Shown: positions 35,268-46,066 of the stretch, one piece after another
Numbering within the stretch: position 1 is the stretch's first letter
How the letters are laid out: each line of letters opens with the position of its first letter
Source of the DNA: G963675935 sp963803125
GTDB taxonomy: Bacteria > Planctomycetota > Planctomycetia > Pirellulales > Thermoguttaceae
DNA length: 64,000 nt
Assembly (NCBI GenBank): GCA_963803125.1
Contig: CAWDLR010000003.1
Location: forward strand, 558,001 to 622,000
Direction: 5' to 3'
Translations under genes and position numbers: made by a program
The notes under the pieces: generated by a model
Told to the model about the DNA's origin: nothing
Databases searched by the model: none
What the model saw: the letters and a program-made list of their open reading frames with translations, nothing else

Positions 35268-38200
35268 TCACACGACGTTATCGACCTGAGAGAAAGCAGC
35301 CCACGCCGGCCGAATGGGCTTCCGCCATCGTCGGCGGTATGCCAGCAGCCCCAATAACGCCGCGGCGAGAAGGGCCAGCGTGGCCGGCTCGGGGACGGCG
35401 GTGAGATTGGCGGCGGGCGACGCGGCGGCCAACGGCGGCAGACCGAGGTGCGAAGACCACAAGTCGCGATCCAGACCGTTGACGACGCCGTCGTAGTTTG
35501 CATCGCCCTGCTGCCACGTCGTGCCCGTGAAGGCGTTCGCATAAAAGATCGCCAAATCCTGGCTGTCCACCTTGCCGTCGAGATTGAAGTCGCCCGGATA
35601 CGTGGCCATCACCGTCACCTGGTGCGTCGCAGTGTTGTCCAGCATCCCCAACGTCAACCCCGTCAGCGCCGCGGTCGTGTCTTCGAACTGGCCCACGTCC
35701 CAACGACCGCCGTCGCAACTGGCCTTCAGCAGGTTGGTGATCGTCGCCACCGGATCGGCGCCGCCGACGTAGTCGAAGACGATCGAGCCGGATTGGATGT
35801 CCGCGCCGCCTAAGCTCAAAACGCAGTTCTGCGCGGCGGCGCCCAACTCCAGCGTGCCGCCGGCAACCGTGGTTCGCCCGTCGTAGGAATTCAGGCCGCC
35901 CAGCACCGCCGTCGCCGGGCTCGACTTGCTCAGGCCGATAGCGCTGCCCGCCAGGCTGGCATCCACCCGGCCGCCGCGAACGTCGTAGGCCGCGTTGCTG
36001 TTGAGCGTGCCGCTGCCGGTCACCGTGCCGCCAGCGATGCGAAACGCCCCGATCGAGGCCGACAGCCCGCCAATGTTCAGCACCCCGCCGTTGATCGTGT
36101 ACGGGCAGGGCGTCATCGCGGCCGGCGAGGTCGGACCGGTCTGGCCGGTCGGATAGGCCACCGGCGTGCCCGGCAGCGTCGTCGCCCCGCTGTAATCGAG
36201 CGTGCCGGCGTTGACCGTCAGACCGCCGGTGTAGTCGCCGCAATACGAGCCGCTGAGCGTCAGTTTGCCGGGACCGCTTTTCACCAACGCCAAAAGACCG
36301 GTGCTGGCGGCGTTGGCGGCAAGGTCGCCGTTGCGGATGTGACCGCTGTACGTGCAGTCCGTGGTGTTGTTGATCGTCAGCGTGCAGTTGCTGTTGATGC
36401 CGCTCTCCTGTTCGCAGTTTTCGATGACGCTGCGGCCCACATTGTCGCTCAGCCCGGCCAACGTCTGGTCGTTCCCCAGCAATTCAAAATACGAGTGGCA
36501 GGTGAACACCTCGCTGAAATTCATCACCGCCGTGGGGGCGATCTGGTTGCTCGCCTTCAGGATCAAGTACGTATTCCACCAGGGAGCGCCGGCCGTCCCG
36601 CCGGAGTTGATCGTCAGGTTGCCGGGAATGGCGATCGCCCCGCCCGTCTTTTGCAGATAGACCACGCCGCGGTTGATCGTGGTGTTGCCGCCGTAAGTGT
36701 TGCTGGTCGAGCCGGCGATGGTGATCGAGCCGGCCAGGTTGGTCAAGGCCGGCGTGCTGTTCTCGACGACCAGTCCGCCGGGCCCGCTGATCTGCCCGCT
36801 GAGCGTCAGCATGCCGTTGTTAATGCTGTTGCCCACGTCGCTGGTGGCCGCCAGCGTGATCGGTCCGCTAAAGGTGTAGACCCCGCCGCTGCCGTCGCCG
36901 TAAAGCGCCGGCCGCACCACCCCGTCCGCCGTGCCGCCCAGGCCGTTGAGCGTGATCGGTGCGGTGAAGGTGGTCGTGGCCGAGGTCGCCACCGCGTAAC
37001 TGGCGCCGCTGCCGACGTTCACCGCTCCGCTGCCCAAGCCGTTGGCGTCGGTTACACAGACTGCGCCGCTGGCGATGCCGAGCGTTCCCGCAAAGCCGCC
37101 TAGCGCCAAACTACACGAATGTGCCCCTGCATAGACCTGCACGGTGCCCGAGCCGCTGATCGGGCCAGTGGAGCCCACAAAACCATTAGGATTGTCGAGA
37201 TACAAGGTAGCGCCGGGGCTGACGTTGAGCCCCGCGGTTGAAAGAATTGAGCCGGTGACTTGCAGCTTGCCCTCACTAATGGTCGTCGAGCCCGTGTAGG
37301 TATTCGTGCCGCCAAGGATCAGGCTGCCCGCGCCGCTCTTGACCAGATTCACCTTGCCCGTGCCGCTCCCCTGCAAGCTGTTGCGAATCGTTCCCAGGAA
37401 CGTGCAATCGGCGGCGTTGTTGACCGTCAGCGTGCTGTCGCTGTTCAGCCCGGTGTTGTCCAAGAGCCCTTCGATCACCGCGTTGGCGTCGCCGCTTAAG
37501 CCGGAGAGCGTCTGCGCGTGGCCGTTCAGCTCCAATCGCGAGCCGCCCAGCGGCGCGTTGAACGTCAAGAAGCACGACGAGGCAAGCTCGCCGTTGCCGT
37601 TCAGTTGCAGGACCGAAGCGGCGCCGTAGCCCGTCTCCGCCAGCGTCACGTTGCCGGGCAGCGCCAAGGCCCCGCCGGTCTTTGCCGCCACCAACGTCCC
37701 CTGGATCGTAACCGAGCCGCTGAAGCTGTTGGACGACGAGCCCTGCAAGTACAACGTTCCCGCGCCCGTCTTCATCAGCAAACCGCCGCCCAGCGAGTCG
37801 CTGATCGCTCCCGGCAGCGCCACATAATCCGCAGTCGAACCGGGATTGTCGGCCACGTCGATGGTCCGTACGCCGCCGTTGAGATCGATCGGATTGAGGA
37901 AGGTCACCGAATTGGCCCAACGGGTCGAGCCGAACTTCAGCGTGCCGACGATCTGCGTTCCCACGCCGGTCCCCCAGGCCAGCGTGCCGCCGTTGCCGCC
38001 GACGTTGACCGTCAGCGGACTGGTGTAGGTGGAGAAACCGCCGCCGCTGCCGGCGAAGCGGAAGGTGCTGCCGCTGCTGCCGAGACTGCGGCTGAACGTG
38101 CCGCCCGAGAGCGCCTCGTACACGCCGCCTTCCAAACTGAGGAAGCTGCTCGTCGGCAAGTTCTCCTCCAAGACGCCGCCGCTGATGGTGGTGTTGCCGT

Positions 38201-40155
38201 TGTAGTTGTTGCTGCCGGAGGTCAGGCACAACAGGCCGTTGCCGGTCTTGATCAGCCCGGCAGTGCCCGTGCTGTTGAACACCGCCCCCTGCATCACCGT
38301 GTAGTCGGCGGCCGAGGCCGGGTTGTCGTCGACGTTGATGGTGCGGTCCGCCCCGTAGAGGTTCACCGGATTGCAGAAGATAGTGACGTTCTGCGAGATG
38401 CTCGATCCGAACATGAGCGCGCCGATGATGTTCGTGCCCGCGGTGGTTCCCCAGAGGAGCGTGCCGGCGGTGGCGCTGCCGCCGACGTTGACCGTCAACG
38501 AGCCGGCCCCCGCGGCAAACCCGCCGCTGGCGGTCCATTCGAACTTGTTCGAGCCCGAAGTGGCCAGACCACGGCTGAAGGTGCCGGCGCTGCTGCTGCT
38601 GGGCTGATATACGCCGCCGTTGAGGGTCAGGAAGCCGCTGGACAAGTTAATCTGCAACACTCCGCCGTCGATCGAGGTCGGCCCGCTATAGCTGCTGCCG
38701 CCGGCGAAGATCAGCATTCCCTGATCCGTCTTGTGCAGCGTGCCGCTGCCGGTGCCGCCAAATGAGCCGGTCCAGGTTCGCGTCTGCCCGGCCGGCGTGC
38801 CCAAGTACAATCCGCCCGAGGAGTTATTGACCAGGCTGACGGGAACCGTGCCGCTGCCGCTGATGTAGAAGTTTCCCGTGCCCGTAAGCGTGATGCTCCC
38901 CGCCGCCGCCCCATAACTGTTCAACACGCCGCCGCCGTCCAGCGCCCCGCTGGTGTAGAAATTGCCGGCGGCGTTGATCGTCAGATTGCTGATGATCGTG
39001 TGCAGGTCGCCGATCGTGAGGCTCTTGCCGCTGTCGATCGTCCAGGTCTGCGGCGCACCGATGTAGACCGGCACGTTGAAGGCCACGCTCTCGTGGGCAG
39101 TGATGCCGCCGGCGGTGACCGTCAAGGCGCCGTTATTGACGCCGTTAAAGACATAGCCGGTCGCCCCGGAACTGATGGTAATGCCGTGGGCGATCACCGT
39201 TCCGTTAATGGTCATGCTTCCGCCGACGGTGCTGAAGGTGGCGGTGGTCTCTTTGTTCTCCCAGTTGTACGTGGTCAGCGCGTGGCCATACTGATCGCTG
39301 CCCGACCAATTCCCCCCACCTTTGCTCCACGTGCCCGTTCCTCCGCCCCAAGTCACGGTCGCCATCGCGCCGGTGTAGTAGACGCCGCCGTTGATCGCGC
39401 TGATGTCGCCGTGGTTTTCCAGATCGCCGTAGGGGACGAAACCGTAGCCGCTCGCGCCCCACCCCGTATCCCAGCTATTCTTGATGATCCAGTATCCTCC
39501 GCTGGGAACTTTCGAGTCGTCGCAGTAGCCTACCAGCGATACCTCGTGATCCTCGCCCGACACCGGTCCGCGGTAATTTGCCTCCAAGTCCGCCACCGAG
39601 GCGTACAAATCGTTGGTTGAACAGGAGTCCAACCTCCATTGGCCCGTACTGCTTCAGATAGGTCTTCATCGTGGCGGTGTTAGTCGTACAGTCGTTCCAA
39701 TTCGAGGTGCTCATCCAAACGCGGTTTTGCCAGCCGGTGGCCAACGGCCAATAGGGAGCAACGCCGGTGTCGGGGCTCGATGGTTGGTAGGGGCATTCGG
39801 TTTCCGAGACGACGCCGTGGGTGGTGAAGTAATTCAGGACGGCCGTGCCCCAGCCGCCGCTGGTGCTGCCCATGTCAGGATTCGTCTCCCAGCAGATTTG
39901 TTGCTCCGAGACGTCGGGATTGAACGAGGCGTCGTTGCGGGTGAGCTTGTACTTCGCCTCCAGCGTGCCGCAGGAGGAGAAATCCCAACAGGTCCCGCCG
40001 AACTGGCTCTTAACGGTCGAATTCCAGTTCTGCCCGTTGACGCTTTGCCAGCAGAAGCTGTCGGCCAACGCCCCGGGCAACGACAGACATAGCCCCATCG
40101 CCAAGAGTGCAACCGTTAACGAAATCCGGGAGAAGAGCGCCAGGTGACGTCGCAT
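35268..40155 (-). CDS. Giant secreted papain-like protease with autotransporter repeats, dockerin-like domain and PEP-CTERM, frameshifted
   Basis: The reconstructed protein is about 1628 aa. After a signal peptide (ALFSRISLTVALLAMGLCLS) comes a C1A papain domain. QFGGTCWDFSSCGTLEAKYK holds the oxyanion Gln and catalytic Cys, GEDHEVSLVGYCDD the His and SGGYWIIKNSWDTGWGASG the Asn. A one-base shift near 39625 separates Cys from His. About 1200 residues of autotransporter-associated beta repeats follow (GNTTISGGVLEENLP, GSTTISEGKLQVTG, GRTTVAGGTLELGA). Near the end are two EF-hand dockerin-like units (GDFNLDGKVDSQDLAIFYAN, GDANYDGVVNGLDRDLW), then AVPEPATLALLAAALLGLLA and an Arg-rich tail. It should be exported, anchored through exosortase sorting and act on proteins at the surface. 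Confidence 0.8.
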
Positions 40156-40695
40156 GGATATTCCTCACATTCTGAGCAAAACAGTTGGTGACACGCGAAA
40201 TGCTCCCGTAGAGCCCCCACGCCACGCGGAAGAAGTCCGCCCGGCAACGCGGCAATCCTTGTGCTGCCTATTCTGAGAGGATGCCGCAGTAGTCCGACAC
40301 GATTTAACTGTCGAACGGCGCTCCCCCGAGCTTACAGAGTCTGTACGCCCATCATTCAACCTATATGCGCAGGGGATTCCTGTCAATATCTTTGACAGCC
40401 CGATGCGCAGATATCAACGAGAGAAACCGGGGCGTTCAGCTACGGTCGCGAGGACAGTATGTCCCCCGCCCAAAGGCTTGTTCCGTCACGATCCGGCCTG
40501 GCGATTTGAGGCCCCTCCCTCGCGCGTGCGGAGGCGGGTTGACACTCGCCCGTCGCCGGTTCAAGATGAACACATATTCGGACGCGTGCTGAACGGTTCT
40601 TCCGCTCTTCAGCAGACCGGTCCGATCCCGCCGCAAGACTGCCCTTCCACGCCGCTCGCACGCCGCTGCAAAACAAGCTCCAAAGGGAGACGACA
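40156..40695. other. Divergent promoter region between the protease and an oxidoreductase gene
   Basis: 540 bp without a convincing gene; the short ORFs here show no known motif or start site. It includes the putative minus-strand promoter at 40358-40386. On the plus strand AAAGGGAGACGAC just before 40696 is a good ribosome-binding site for the oxidoreductase. I saw no palindromic repeat here. Confidence 0.5.
40358..40386 (-). promoter_or_regulatory. Candidate promoter of the giant protease gene
   Basis: On the minus strand TTGACA (40381-40386), a 17-bp spacer and TAGGTT (40358-40363). The -10 is weak, and the leader to the ATG at 40155 would be about 200 nt. Confidence 0.35.
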
Positions 40696-41982
40696 ATGTC
40701 ACATCATCCATCGCGGCTCTCGCGCCGGCGATTCCTTGCGAAGGCGGTGCAAGCCGCCGGTGCGGCGGCGATCCCGCTTTTCATCGTGGGCAAAGCGCTC
40801 GGCAAGGACGGGGCCGTGCTGCCGAGCGAGAAGGTTATTGTCGGCGGCATCGGCATCGGCAACCGCGGCAGCTACGACCTGGGCTGTTTCCTGGAACAGC
40901 CGGACGTCCGCGTTGCGGCCATCTGCGACGTGAAGAGCAAGCGGCGCGAAGAGGCCAAGCGGACGGTCAACGCCAAGTACGGCGACTCGAAGTGCGTCAC
41001 CTATCGTGACCTGCGGGAAATGCTGGCCCGCAAGGACATCGACGCGGTGCTGATCGCCACCGGGCCGAACTGGCACGCCGCCGCCAGCATGCTGGCGGCC
41101 AACGCCGGCAAGGACGTTTACTGCGAGAAGCCGTGTACGAAGAACATCGCCGAGAGTCTGGTCCTGGCGGAGACGTTCCGCCGCACCGGCCAGATATTCC
41201 AGGCGGGCACGCAGCGACGCAATCTGCCGCACATCCAGTTCGCCGTCGAGCTGGCGCGGCGCGGGAGACTCGGCAAACTGCGGACGGTGTACGCCCATCC
41301 GGCCGGCATGGCTGCCGCGCAGAGCGGTTGGGCTCGCGCGGAAGCAGAGCCGCCCAAAGACGAGATCGATTGGGATCTCTACCTCGGGCCGGCGGCGTGG
41401 CGGCCTTTCAGTTCCGGGTGTCTCGACGGGTTCAACTTCGAGAAAGGCGGCGGGCTGGTCGGCGGCGGCGTGCTCGAATGGGGCTCGCATTGCGTCAACA
41501 TGTGCCAGTGGGCGGCCGACGCCGACGGCACCGCCCCGGTCGAATACCATCCGCCGGAAGGCGGCCGGTTGGTCGCCCGCTATGCCAGCGGAGTGAAGCT
41601 CGTGCTGCGCGAGGAGGGCTGGCTGCCCCTGGGCTCCTGCCCGGTGCGGTTCGAGGGGGACGCGGGCTGGGTCGAAACGGGAGACAGCGCAAAACTGGTC
41701 CTCAGTTCGCCCGAGCTGTTGGCCGGCCGCAAAGTCGCCGAGATCGGCGGCTATCCGGCGACCTACCACGTCCGCGACTTCCTGAATTGCGTGAAGTCTC
41801 GCGGCAAACCGCTCTGCAACGCCGACGTGGCCTGCTCCTCGCATATCGCCTGCCATGCCGCGAACATCACGATTTTCTTAGGGCGGAGGCTGAGTTACGA
41901 TCCGGTGAAGAATGAATTCCCGGGCGACAACGCGGCCAACCGACTGCGGTCCGAGTCCTTGCGCGAGCCTTGGCGTATCTGA
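40696..41982 (+). CDS. Tat-exported Gfo/Idh/MocA family oxidoreductase
   Basis: A 428-residue protein with the twin-arginine signal SRRRFLAKAVQAAGAAAIPL. The dinucleotide-binding GGIGIGNRGSYDLGCF follows, then AICDVKSKRREEAKR. The EKP block reads YCEKPCTKNIAESLVLAETF, and the C-terminal domain contains EWGSHCVNMCQWAAD. It belongs to the same exported family as the protein at 32786 but is clearly a different paralogue. Substrate is unknown. It stands alone in its orientation, followed by a repeat and a HEAT-repeat gene on the same strand 173 bp on. Confidence 0.88.
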   Translation: MSHHPSRLSRRRFLAKAVQAAGAAAIPLFIVGKALGKDGAVLPSEKVIVGGIGIGNRGSYDLGCFLEQPDVRVAAICDVKSKRREEAKRTVNAKYGDSKCVTYRDLREMLARKDIDAVLIATGPNWHAAASMLAANAGKDVYCEKPCTKNIAESLVLAETFRRTGQIFQAGTQRRNLPHIQFAVELARRGRLGKLRTVYAHPAGMAAAQSGWARAEAEPPKDEIDWDLYLGPAAWRPFSSGCLDGFNFEKGGGLVGGGVLEWGSHCVNMCQWAADADGTAPVEYHPPEGGRLVARYASGVKLVLREEGWLPLGSCPVRFEGDAGWVETGDSAKLVLSSPELLAGRKVAEIGGYPATYHVRDFLNCVKSRGKPLCNADVACSSHIACHAANITIFLGRRLSYDPVKNEFPGDNAANRLRSESLREPWRI

Positions 41983-42001
41983 GACCGCGTCTTGAGAACC
42001 T

Positions 42002-42117
42002 CCCCTCTCCCTTTGGGAGAGGGGTTGGGGGTGAGGGCTTTACGGCGTGATTGCGGAGAACCGAGCAATTTGCCGAATCCTGTCCTCACCCTAACCCTCT
42101 CCCAAAGGGAGAGGGGA
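42002..42117. repeat. Palindromic repeat family D, copy 2
   Basis: The left arm starts CCCCTCTCCCTTTGGGAGAG (42002) and continues GGGTTGGGGGTGAGG. The right arm (42084-42117) is CCTCACCCTAACCCTCTCCC followed by AAAGGGAGAGGGG. In one frame it would read HPNPLPKGEG, nearly the peptide inserted in the histidine kinase. Confidence 0.85.
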
Positions 42118-42155
42118 CCAAGTTGCGGCTTCGCACCTTTCGTTGGAGAGAAGAG

Positions 42156-44090
42156 ATGAAAATGCAGCATGTCGTCCTGGTGACTGCCACGTTGCTGGCC
42201 GCCGTCTCGTGCCCAGCGGCAGAGAATAGCGCTCGGCCGGCGGCCAACTCGGCCGAACTGATCGCCCTGCTCCATTCGAGCGCGCCCAAGGCCGAGAAGG
42301 TGAAAGCCTTCAAGCCATTGGCGATATTCGGAAACAAAGACGCGGTGCCGGCGATCGCCCCGTATCTATACGACGAGCAGCTCTCCTCCTGGGCGCGAAT
42401 CGCCCTGGAGGCAATCCCTGATCCCGCCTGCGATGCGGCGTTGCGGAAGGCCGAGGCCGAGTTGAAGGGCCGGCTGCTGGTCGGCGTGATCAACTCGATC
42501 GGAGTGCGTCGCGATGCCAAGGCCGTTGACGCCCTGGCCAGGCGGCTTGGCGACGAGGCGGCGGTGGCTGCGGCGGCCGCAGCGGCGCTGGGACGCATCG
42601 GCAACGACGCGGCGGCCCGGGCGCTGGAGACGGCGCTGCCAACCGTCGCGCCGGCCGTTCGCGGCGAAGTCGCCGACGCGCTTGTCCGCTGCGCCGAGAA
42701 GCGCCTGGCGGAAGGTAAGAAGGACGAGGCGGTGCGGCTCTACGACCTGGTGACCAAGGCGGACGTGCCGCAGAACCGGGTTCTCGAAGGCGTCCGCGGC
42801 GCAATCATTGCTCGCGGTCCGGCCGGGGCCCCGCTATTGCTCGACCTGTTGAAGTCGGCCGACAAGAAACGGTTTGCCCTGGGCCTGCGACTGAGCCGGG
42901 AGATTCCCGGAGCGGAGGCGACCGACGTCCTGCTGGAGGCGCTGGGCCAGCCGTCGCCGCGACGGCAGACCCTTTTGCTTTTGGCGCTCGCCGATCGTGC
43001 CGACCGCAAGGCCCGCGATGTCTTGCTTCAGGCCGCCAAAACTGCTATCGGCGAGGCGCGGATCGCGGCAATCCGCGGGTTGAGGACCGCGGGCGATGCA
43101 TCTTGCGGACCGGTGCTTCTGGACGCCGCGCTCGATGCCGACGCCGACGTTTCCGCCGCTGCGGTCGACGCGTTGGCCGATCTTCCCGCCAAGGAAATCG
43201 ATGACCTGTCGGTCGCACGGCTGCGATCGGCTTCGGGCGACGGTCGGCTGGCGCTGATCGAGCTTATCGGACGACGACACATTCAGGCCGCCGCGCCGTT
43301 GCTGCTCAAACTGGCGGACGACCCGGATGCCCAGGTTCGCGCCTCCGCTTGGGCCGCCCTGGGCGCGGCCATTGCAGCGAACGATCTGCCGATGTTGATT
43401 GACCGGGCTGTTGCCCGGGGCAAGCCGAGCGACGCCAGGATCGTTGAAGCGGCTTTGCGCGCCGCGTGCGCCCGCATGTCGGCTCGTGACGCCACGACGG
43501 CGGAGATCGTGGATGCGATGGCGCGGGCGGAAACGCGGGAAAAGTGCATGCTGCTAAGAACGCTGGCCACCGTCGGCGGCGACAAGGCGCTGAAGGCGGC
43601 GGCGGCCGCCGCGGGCGATTCCAATGCCGCGGTGCGCCGCGCCGGCTACTGGGCCTTGGGCCGCTGGACCAGCGCCGAGGCCGGATCAGTGCTGCTCGGT
43701 CTTGTCAAGAACGGCGACCCCGAACTCAGGACTGGCGCCTTACGCGGGTACATTCGCGTCGCGCGGCAGTTCGACATTCCCGACGGCCCGCGGATGGCCA
43801 TGTTCCGCGAGATTATGAACTTGGCGCAGCGGGACGAGGAACGCCGGCTTGCCCTCGACATCTTGAAACGGATTCGCACGAGCGAGTCGTTGTCGATCGC
43901 GGTCGAGCATCTCGGCCAGCCGAACTTGCGCGGAGAAGCGGCCGCTGTAGCCGTGGCAATGTCGGAGAAGCTGGTCGCATCGAATCCCGCGGAGGTCGCC
44001 GCCGCCATGAAGCAAGTGCTTCGGGTGGCGAAGGACGAGAAAGTGATCCACAAGGCCCGCGGATTGCTCAACCGCGCCGGGAAGAAGTAG
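42156..44090 (+). CDS. Secreted HEAT-repeat protein
   Basis: A 644-residue protein with a signal peptide (MQHVVLVTATLLAAVSCPAA, then AENS) followed by helical repeats of about 30-35 residues from about 45 to the end. Examples are VDALARRLGDEAAVAAAAAA, AAAPLLLKLADDPDAQVRAS and AVRRAGYWALGRWTSAEAGS. HEAT repeats serve as binding scaffolds. I chose the ATG at 42156 because GAGAAGAG lies just upstream; an in-frame ATG at 42051 would include repeat sequence. No enzyme motif is seen. It may work with the exported oxidoreductase upstream, but that is only proximity. Confidence 0.78.
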   Translation: MKMQHVVLVTATLLAAVSCPAAENSARPAANSAELIALLHSSAPKAEKVKAFKPLAIFGNKDAVPAIAPYLYDEQLSSWARIALEAIPDPACDAALRKAEAELKGRLLVGVINSIGVRRDAKAVDALARRLGDEAAVAAAAAAALGRIGNDAAARALETALPTVAPAVRGEVADALVRCAEKRLAEGKKDEAVRLYDLVTKADVPQNRVLEGVRGAIIARGPAGAPLLLDLLKSADKKRFALGLRLSREIPGAEATDVLLEALGQPSPRRQTLLLLALADRADRKARDVLLQAAKTAIGEARIAAIRGLRTAGDASCGPVLLDAALDADADVSAAAVDALADLPAKEIDDLSVARLRSASGDGRLALIELIGRRHIQAAAPLLLKLADDPDAQVRASAWAALGAAIAANDLPMLIDRAVARGKPSDARIVEAALRAACARMSARDATTAEIVDAMARAETREKCMLLRTLATVGGDKALKAAAAAAGDSNAAVRRAGYWALGRWTSAEAGSVLLGLVKNGDPELRTGALRGYIRVARQFDIPDGPRMAMFREIMNLAQRDEERRLALDILKRIRTSESLSIAVEHLGQPNLRGEAAAVAVAMSEKLVASNPAEVAAAMKQVLRVAKDEKVIHKARGLLNRAGKK

Positions 44091-44444
44091 GCGCGCTAAG
44101 CGATGATGATTGGGTTCTGGTTCCCACGCTCCGCGTGGGAACGAGGGCTTCTTCTTGTTGTCGGGCCCAGTAAAGCCCAGATCGTCTCGGGTGCTTTGCT
44201 TGCAATGGTTCACGGGCAATCGTCTTCGGTCACGGCCGAGCCGTGATTAGTCGCGGCAACGTCATTTCTATCCAGCATAAGCCGCACAAATTCTCTCTTC
44301 GGGCTTGCGGCACCAAAGTTGCTCGCTGTTGAAGGGCAGGGTGAAATCTCCGCCTGAAAATGCCGAGAATAGCCAGGAGTCAGCAGCCGGGGGAACGTGG
44401 CAATTTGGGGAAAGACTTCCCGATTTACCGAGAAAAACGCAACT
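44091..44444. other. Intergenic region with two palindromic repeats
   Basis: 354 bp without a supported gene. It holds the perfect palindrome GTTCCCACG-N5-CGTGGGAAC (44120-44142). A diverged family G repeat lies near 44358-44412, recognisable from AGCCAGGAGTCAGCAGCC and GGCAATTTGGGGAAAGA. Confidence 0.65.
44120..44142. repeat. Short palindromic repeat, 'CGTGGGAACG' type, copy 2
   Basis: A perfect palindrome with 9-bp arms GTTCCCACG and CGTGGGAAC, 30 bp beyond the stop of the HEAT-repeat gene. It matches the motif at 15332-15356. Confidence 0.75.
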
Positions 44445-45827
44445 ATGATCTGTCGCGCACCGAGTCCATTTCGTCGATTGAACGCATTTCAGCGGGTGAT
44501 GTTGCAGTGGAGCGAGTTGCACCCCTACAACGCCATTCACACCTACCGGCTGGCCGGGCCGCTGCGTTTGCTTTCCCTGCGGCAGGCGATTCGAGACACG
44601 TTCCAGCACAACGGCCTGGGCATCGCCGAAGTCGATCCCGACGGCGTTTGGTATCGCCACGAAGTTGACGACTCGATCGACCTGCCGGAGGTCGAAGTGG
44701 TTGTGGGCGACCAAGCCACGGACGAGCGTCTGGCGGCGCATTTGTCGCTGGAGTTGAACCGGCCGTTCGGGCGTCCGCGTTGTCGGCCGTTCCGCTTCAG
44801 TGCCGTCGATGCCGGCCCGGAATCGCACCATATCGCGTTGGTCTACGATCATTGGGCGGCGGACAGCGTCGGCGCCCGACTGCTGATGAGGCACGTGTTG
44901 GGCAGATACTTGGGGCTGAATCTCCCGGAAAACGAAGCGAGCTTGGAGCTTTATCCGGGCACGTATCGGGAAGTCTTCGCGCACCGCCTGCAAGGCCGCC
45001 GCCTGGCATGGCCGATGTTGCGGTCGGTCGGCGACTGGCTGGGCAATCGATCGACCTGGCGGGTGGCCTACGGCTCCGTTCGCCAAATGGACGTCGCGCT
45101 TGCCCGCTATCGGACGCGGCCGGGAACGGTGGAGCATCTCCGCCAGTTCGCGCGAGACAACGGCGCATCGGTAAACGACGTCTTCCTGGCGGCGCTCTGC
45201 CGCGCGATGGCGCCCTTCCTGCCCAAGCGGTGCGGCAAAGCGAAGTCTCGCGTGCTCACCTTGGGAACGATCGTGGACATGCGTCCCGACGCCAACGAGG
45301 ACCTGAGCGAGACGCTCGGCACGTTCTTGGGATACTATCTGGTCCGAGCGGCGGGCGACGGGACGATGCCGCTGGATGAATTGACCCGCCGCATCGCAGT
45401 CATCACCCGGGCGAAAAAGGCCGAGAGGAGCTATCTCGATTCCGCCATCAATTTCCGCGTGGCCAGCGCGATTTGGCCGCGGGTGAAGCCGGAAAACCGG
45501 CCGGAATTCGCGCGGCGAGCGCTGCCGCTGACCGCGGGCGTTTCCAACGTGCATCTCCGCGGCAGTTGGATCGAGCGGCAGGCCGCCGGCCGGATTCTCG
45601 ACTTCAGCCGAACCGTCTCCTGCGGCCCGGCGCTGCCGCTGGTGGTTTCGCCGACGACGCTTGGCGACCGGATGAACGTCGCCGTCAGCTACCGCACGAC
45701 GGGCTTCTCGCAACGCAAGATCGAGGAGATCATGGCGTCGTTCCTCGGCCAATTGGAGAGCCTGGCCGACCGTGCCCAAGGCGAGACGATCGCAGAGCGA
45801 CCGCCCTGCGAGTTGTGCGCGGCCTGA
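44445..45827 (+). CDS. Condensation-domain-like acyltransferase
   Basis: A 460-residue cytoplasmic protein of the chloramphenicol-acetyltransferase/condensation fold. The active-site-like HxxxD is in VYDHWAADSVGAR near residue 145. LNAFQRVMLQWSELHPYNAI opens the domain, and SVNDVFLAALCRAMAPFL followed by TLGTIVDMRPD matches the second half of such folds (compare PapA and WS/DGAT enzymes). The residue after HxxxD is Ser rather than Gly. It would transfer an acyl group to a hydroxyl or amine; no NRPS or PKS genes lie nearby, so a stand-alone lipid or glycolipid role is more likely. The start at 44445 is preferred over 44397. Confidence 0.7.
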   Translation: MICRAPSPFRRLNAFQRVMLQWSELHPYNAIHTYRLAGPLRLLSLRQAIRDTFQHNGLGIAEVDPDGVWYRHEVDDSIDLPEVEVVVGDQATDERLAAHLSLELNRPFGRPRCRPFRFSAVDAGPESHHIALVYDHWAADSVGARLLMRHVLGRYLGLNLPENEASLELYPGTYREVFAHRLQGRRLAWPMLRSVGDWLGNRSTWRVAYGSVRQMDVALARYRTRPGTVEHLRQFARDNGASVNDVFLAALCRAMAPFLPKRCGKAKSRVLTLGTIVDMRPDANEDLSETLGTFLGYYLVRAAGDGTMPLDELTRRIAVITRAKKAERSYLDSAINFRVASAIWPRVKPENRPEFARRALPLTAGVSNVHLRGSWIERQAAGRILDFSRTVSCGPALPLVVSPTTLGDRMNVAVSYRTTGFSQRKIEEIMASFLGQLESLADRAQGETIAERPPCELCAA

Positions 45828-45861
45828 TCGGGTTGGCGGAATCACGCAGCGATCTCGCTAA

Positions 45862-45935
45862 GGGGACGGAGGAGGTTATCACAGAAGTGGTTCTGGTCGC
45901 TGTAAGGTCTTCCGGCGAGAACCTCCTCCGTCCCC
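45862..45935. repeat. Palindromic repeat family C, copy 1
   Basis: Perfect 16-bp arms GGGGACGGAGGAGGTT (45862-45877) and AACCTCCTCCGTCCCC (45920-45935). The same element, with different loop sequence, is at 61094-61167. It lies 35 bp after the acyltransferase stop. Confidence 0.85.
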
Positions 45936-46066
45936 CTCGGTTTGCGGGCCGTGAACGCTTGCCGTCCATCAGGTCGTCCAATTCGGCCGGTGGCGAGCGC
46001 GCTGGTTCTCTCAGCGATCGAATCCCGTGATATACTTGCTCGGTAGTACACTGAGGAACTACACCG

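Noticed and set aside
36339..38765. Long plus-strand ORFs (254 and 415 codons) opposite the autotransporter repeats
   Set aside because: They lie entirely antisense to a repeat-rich coding region, are highly biased in composition (Arg/Ala/Val) and lack starts with ribosome sites or any recognisable domain. They mirror codon bias of the real gene.
39600..39640. Programmed ribosomal frameshift between the protease Cys and His halves
   Set aside because: No slippery heptamer is present at the junction, and six other genes in the window have similar single-base breaks, so a read error is more likely.
42051..42155. Upstream in-frame start for the HEAT-repeat protein
   Set aside because: The extra 35 codons are family D repeat sequence, and a proper ribosome site with signal peptide exists at 42156.
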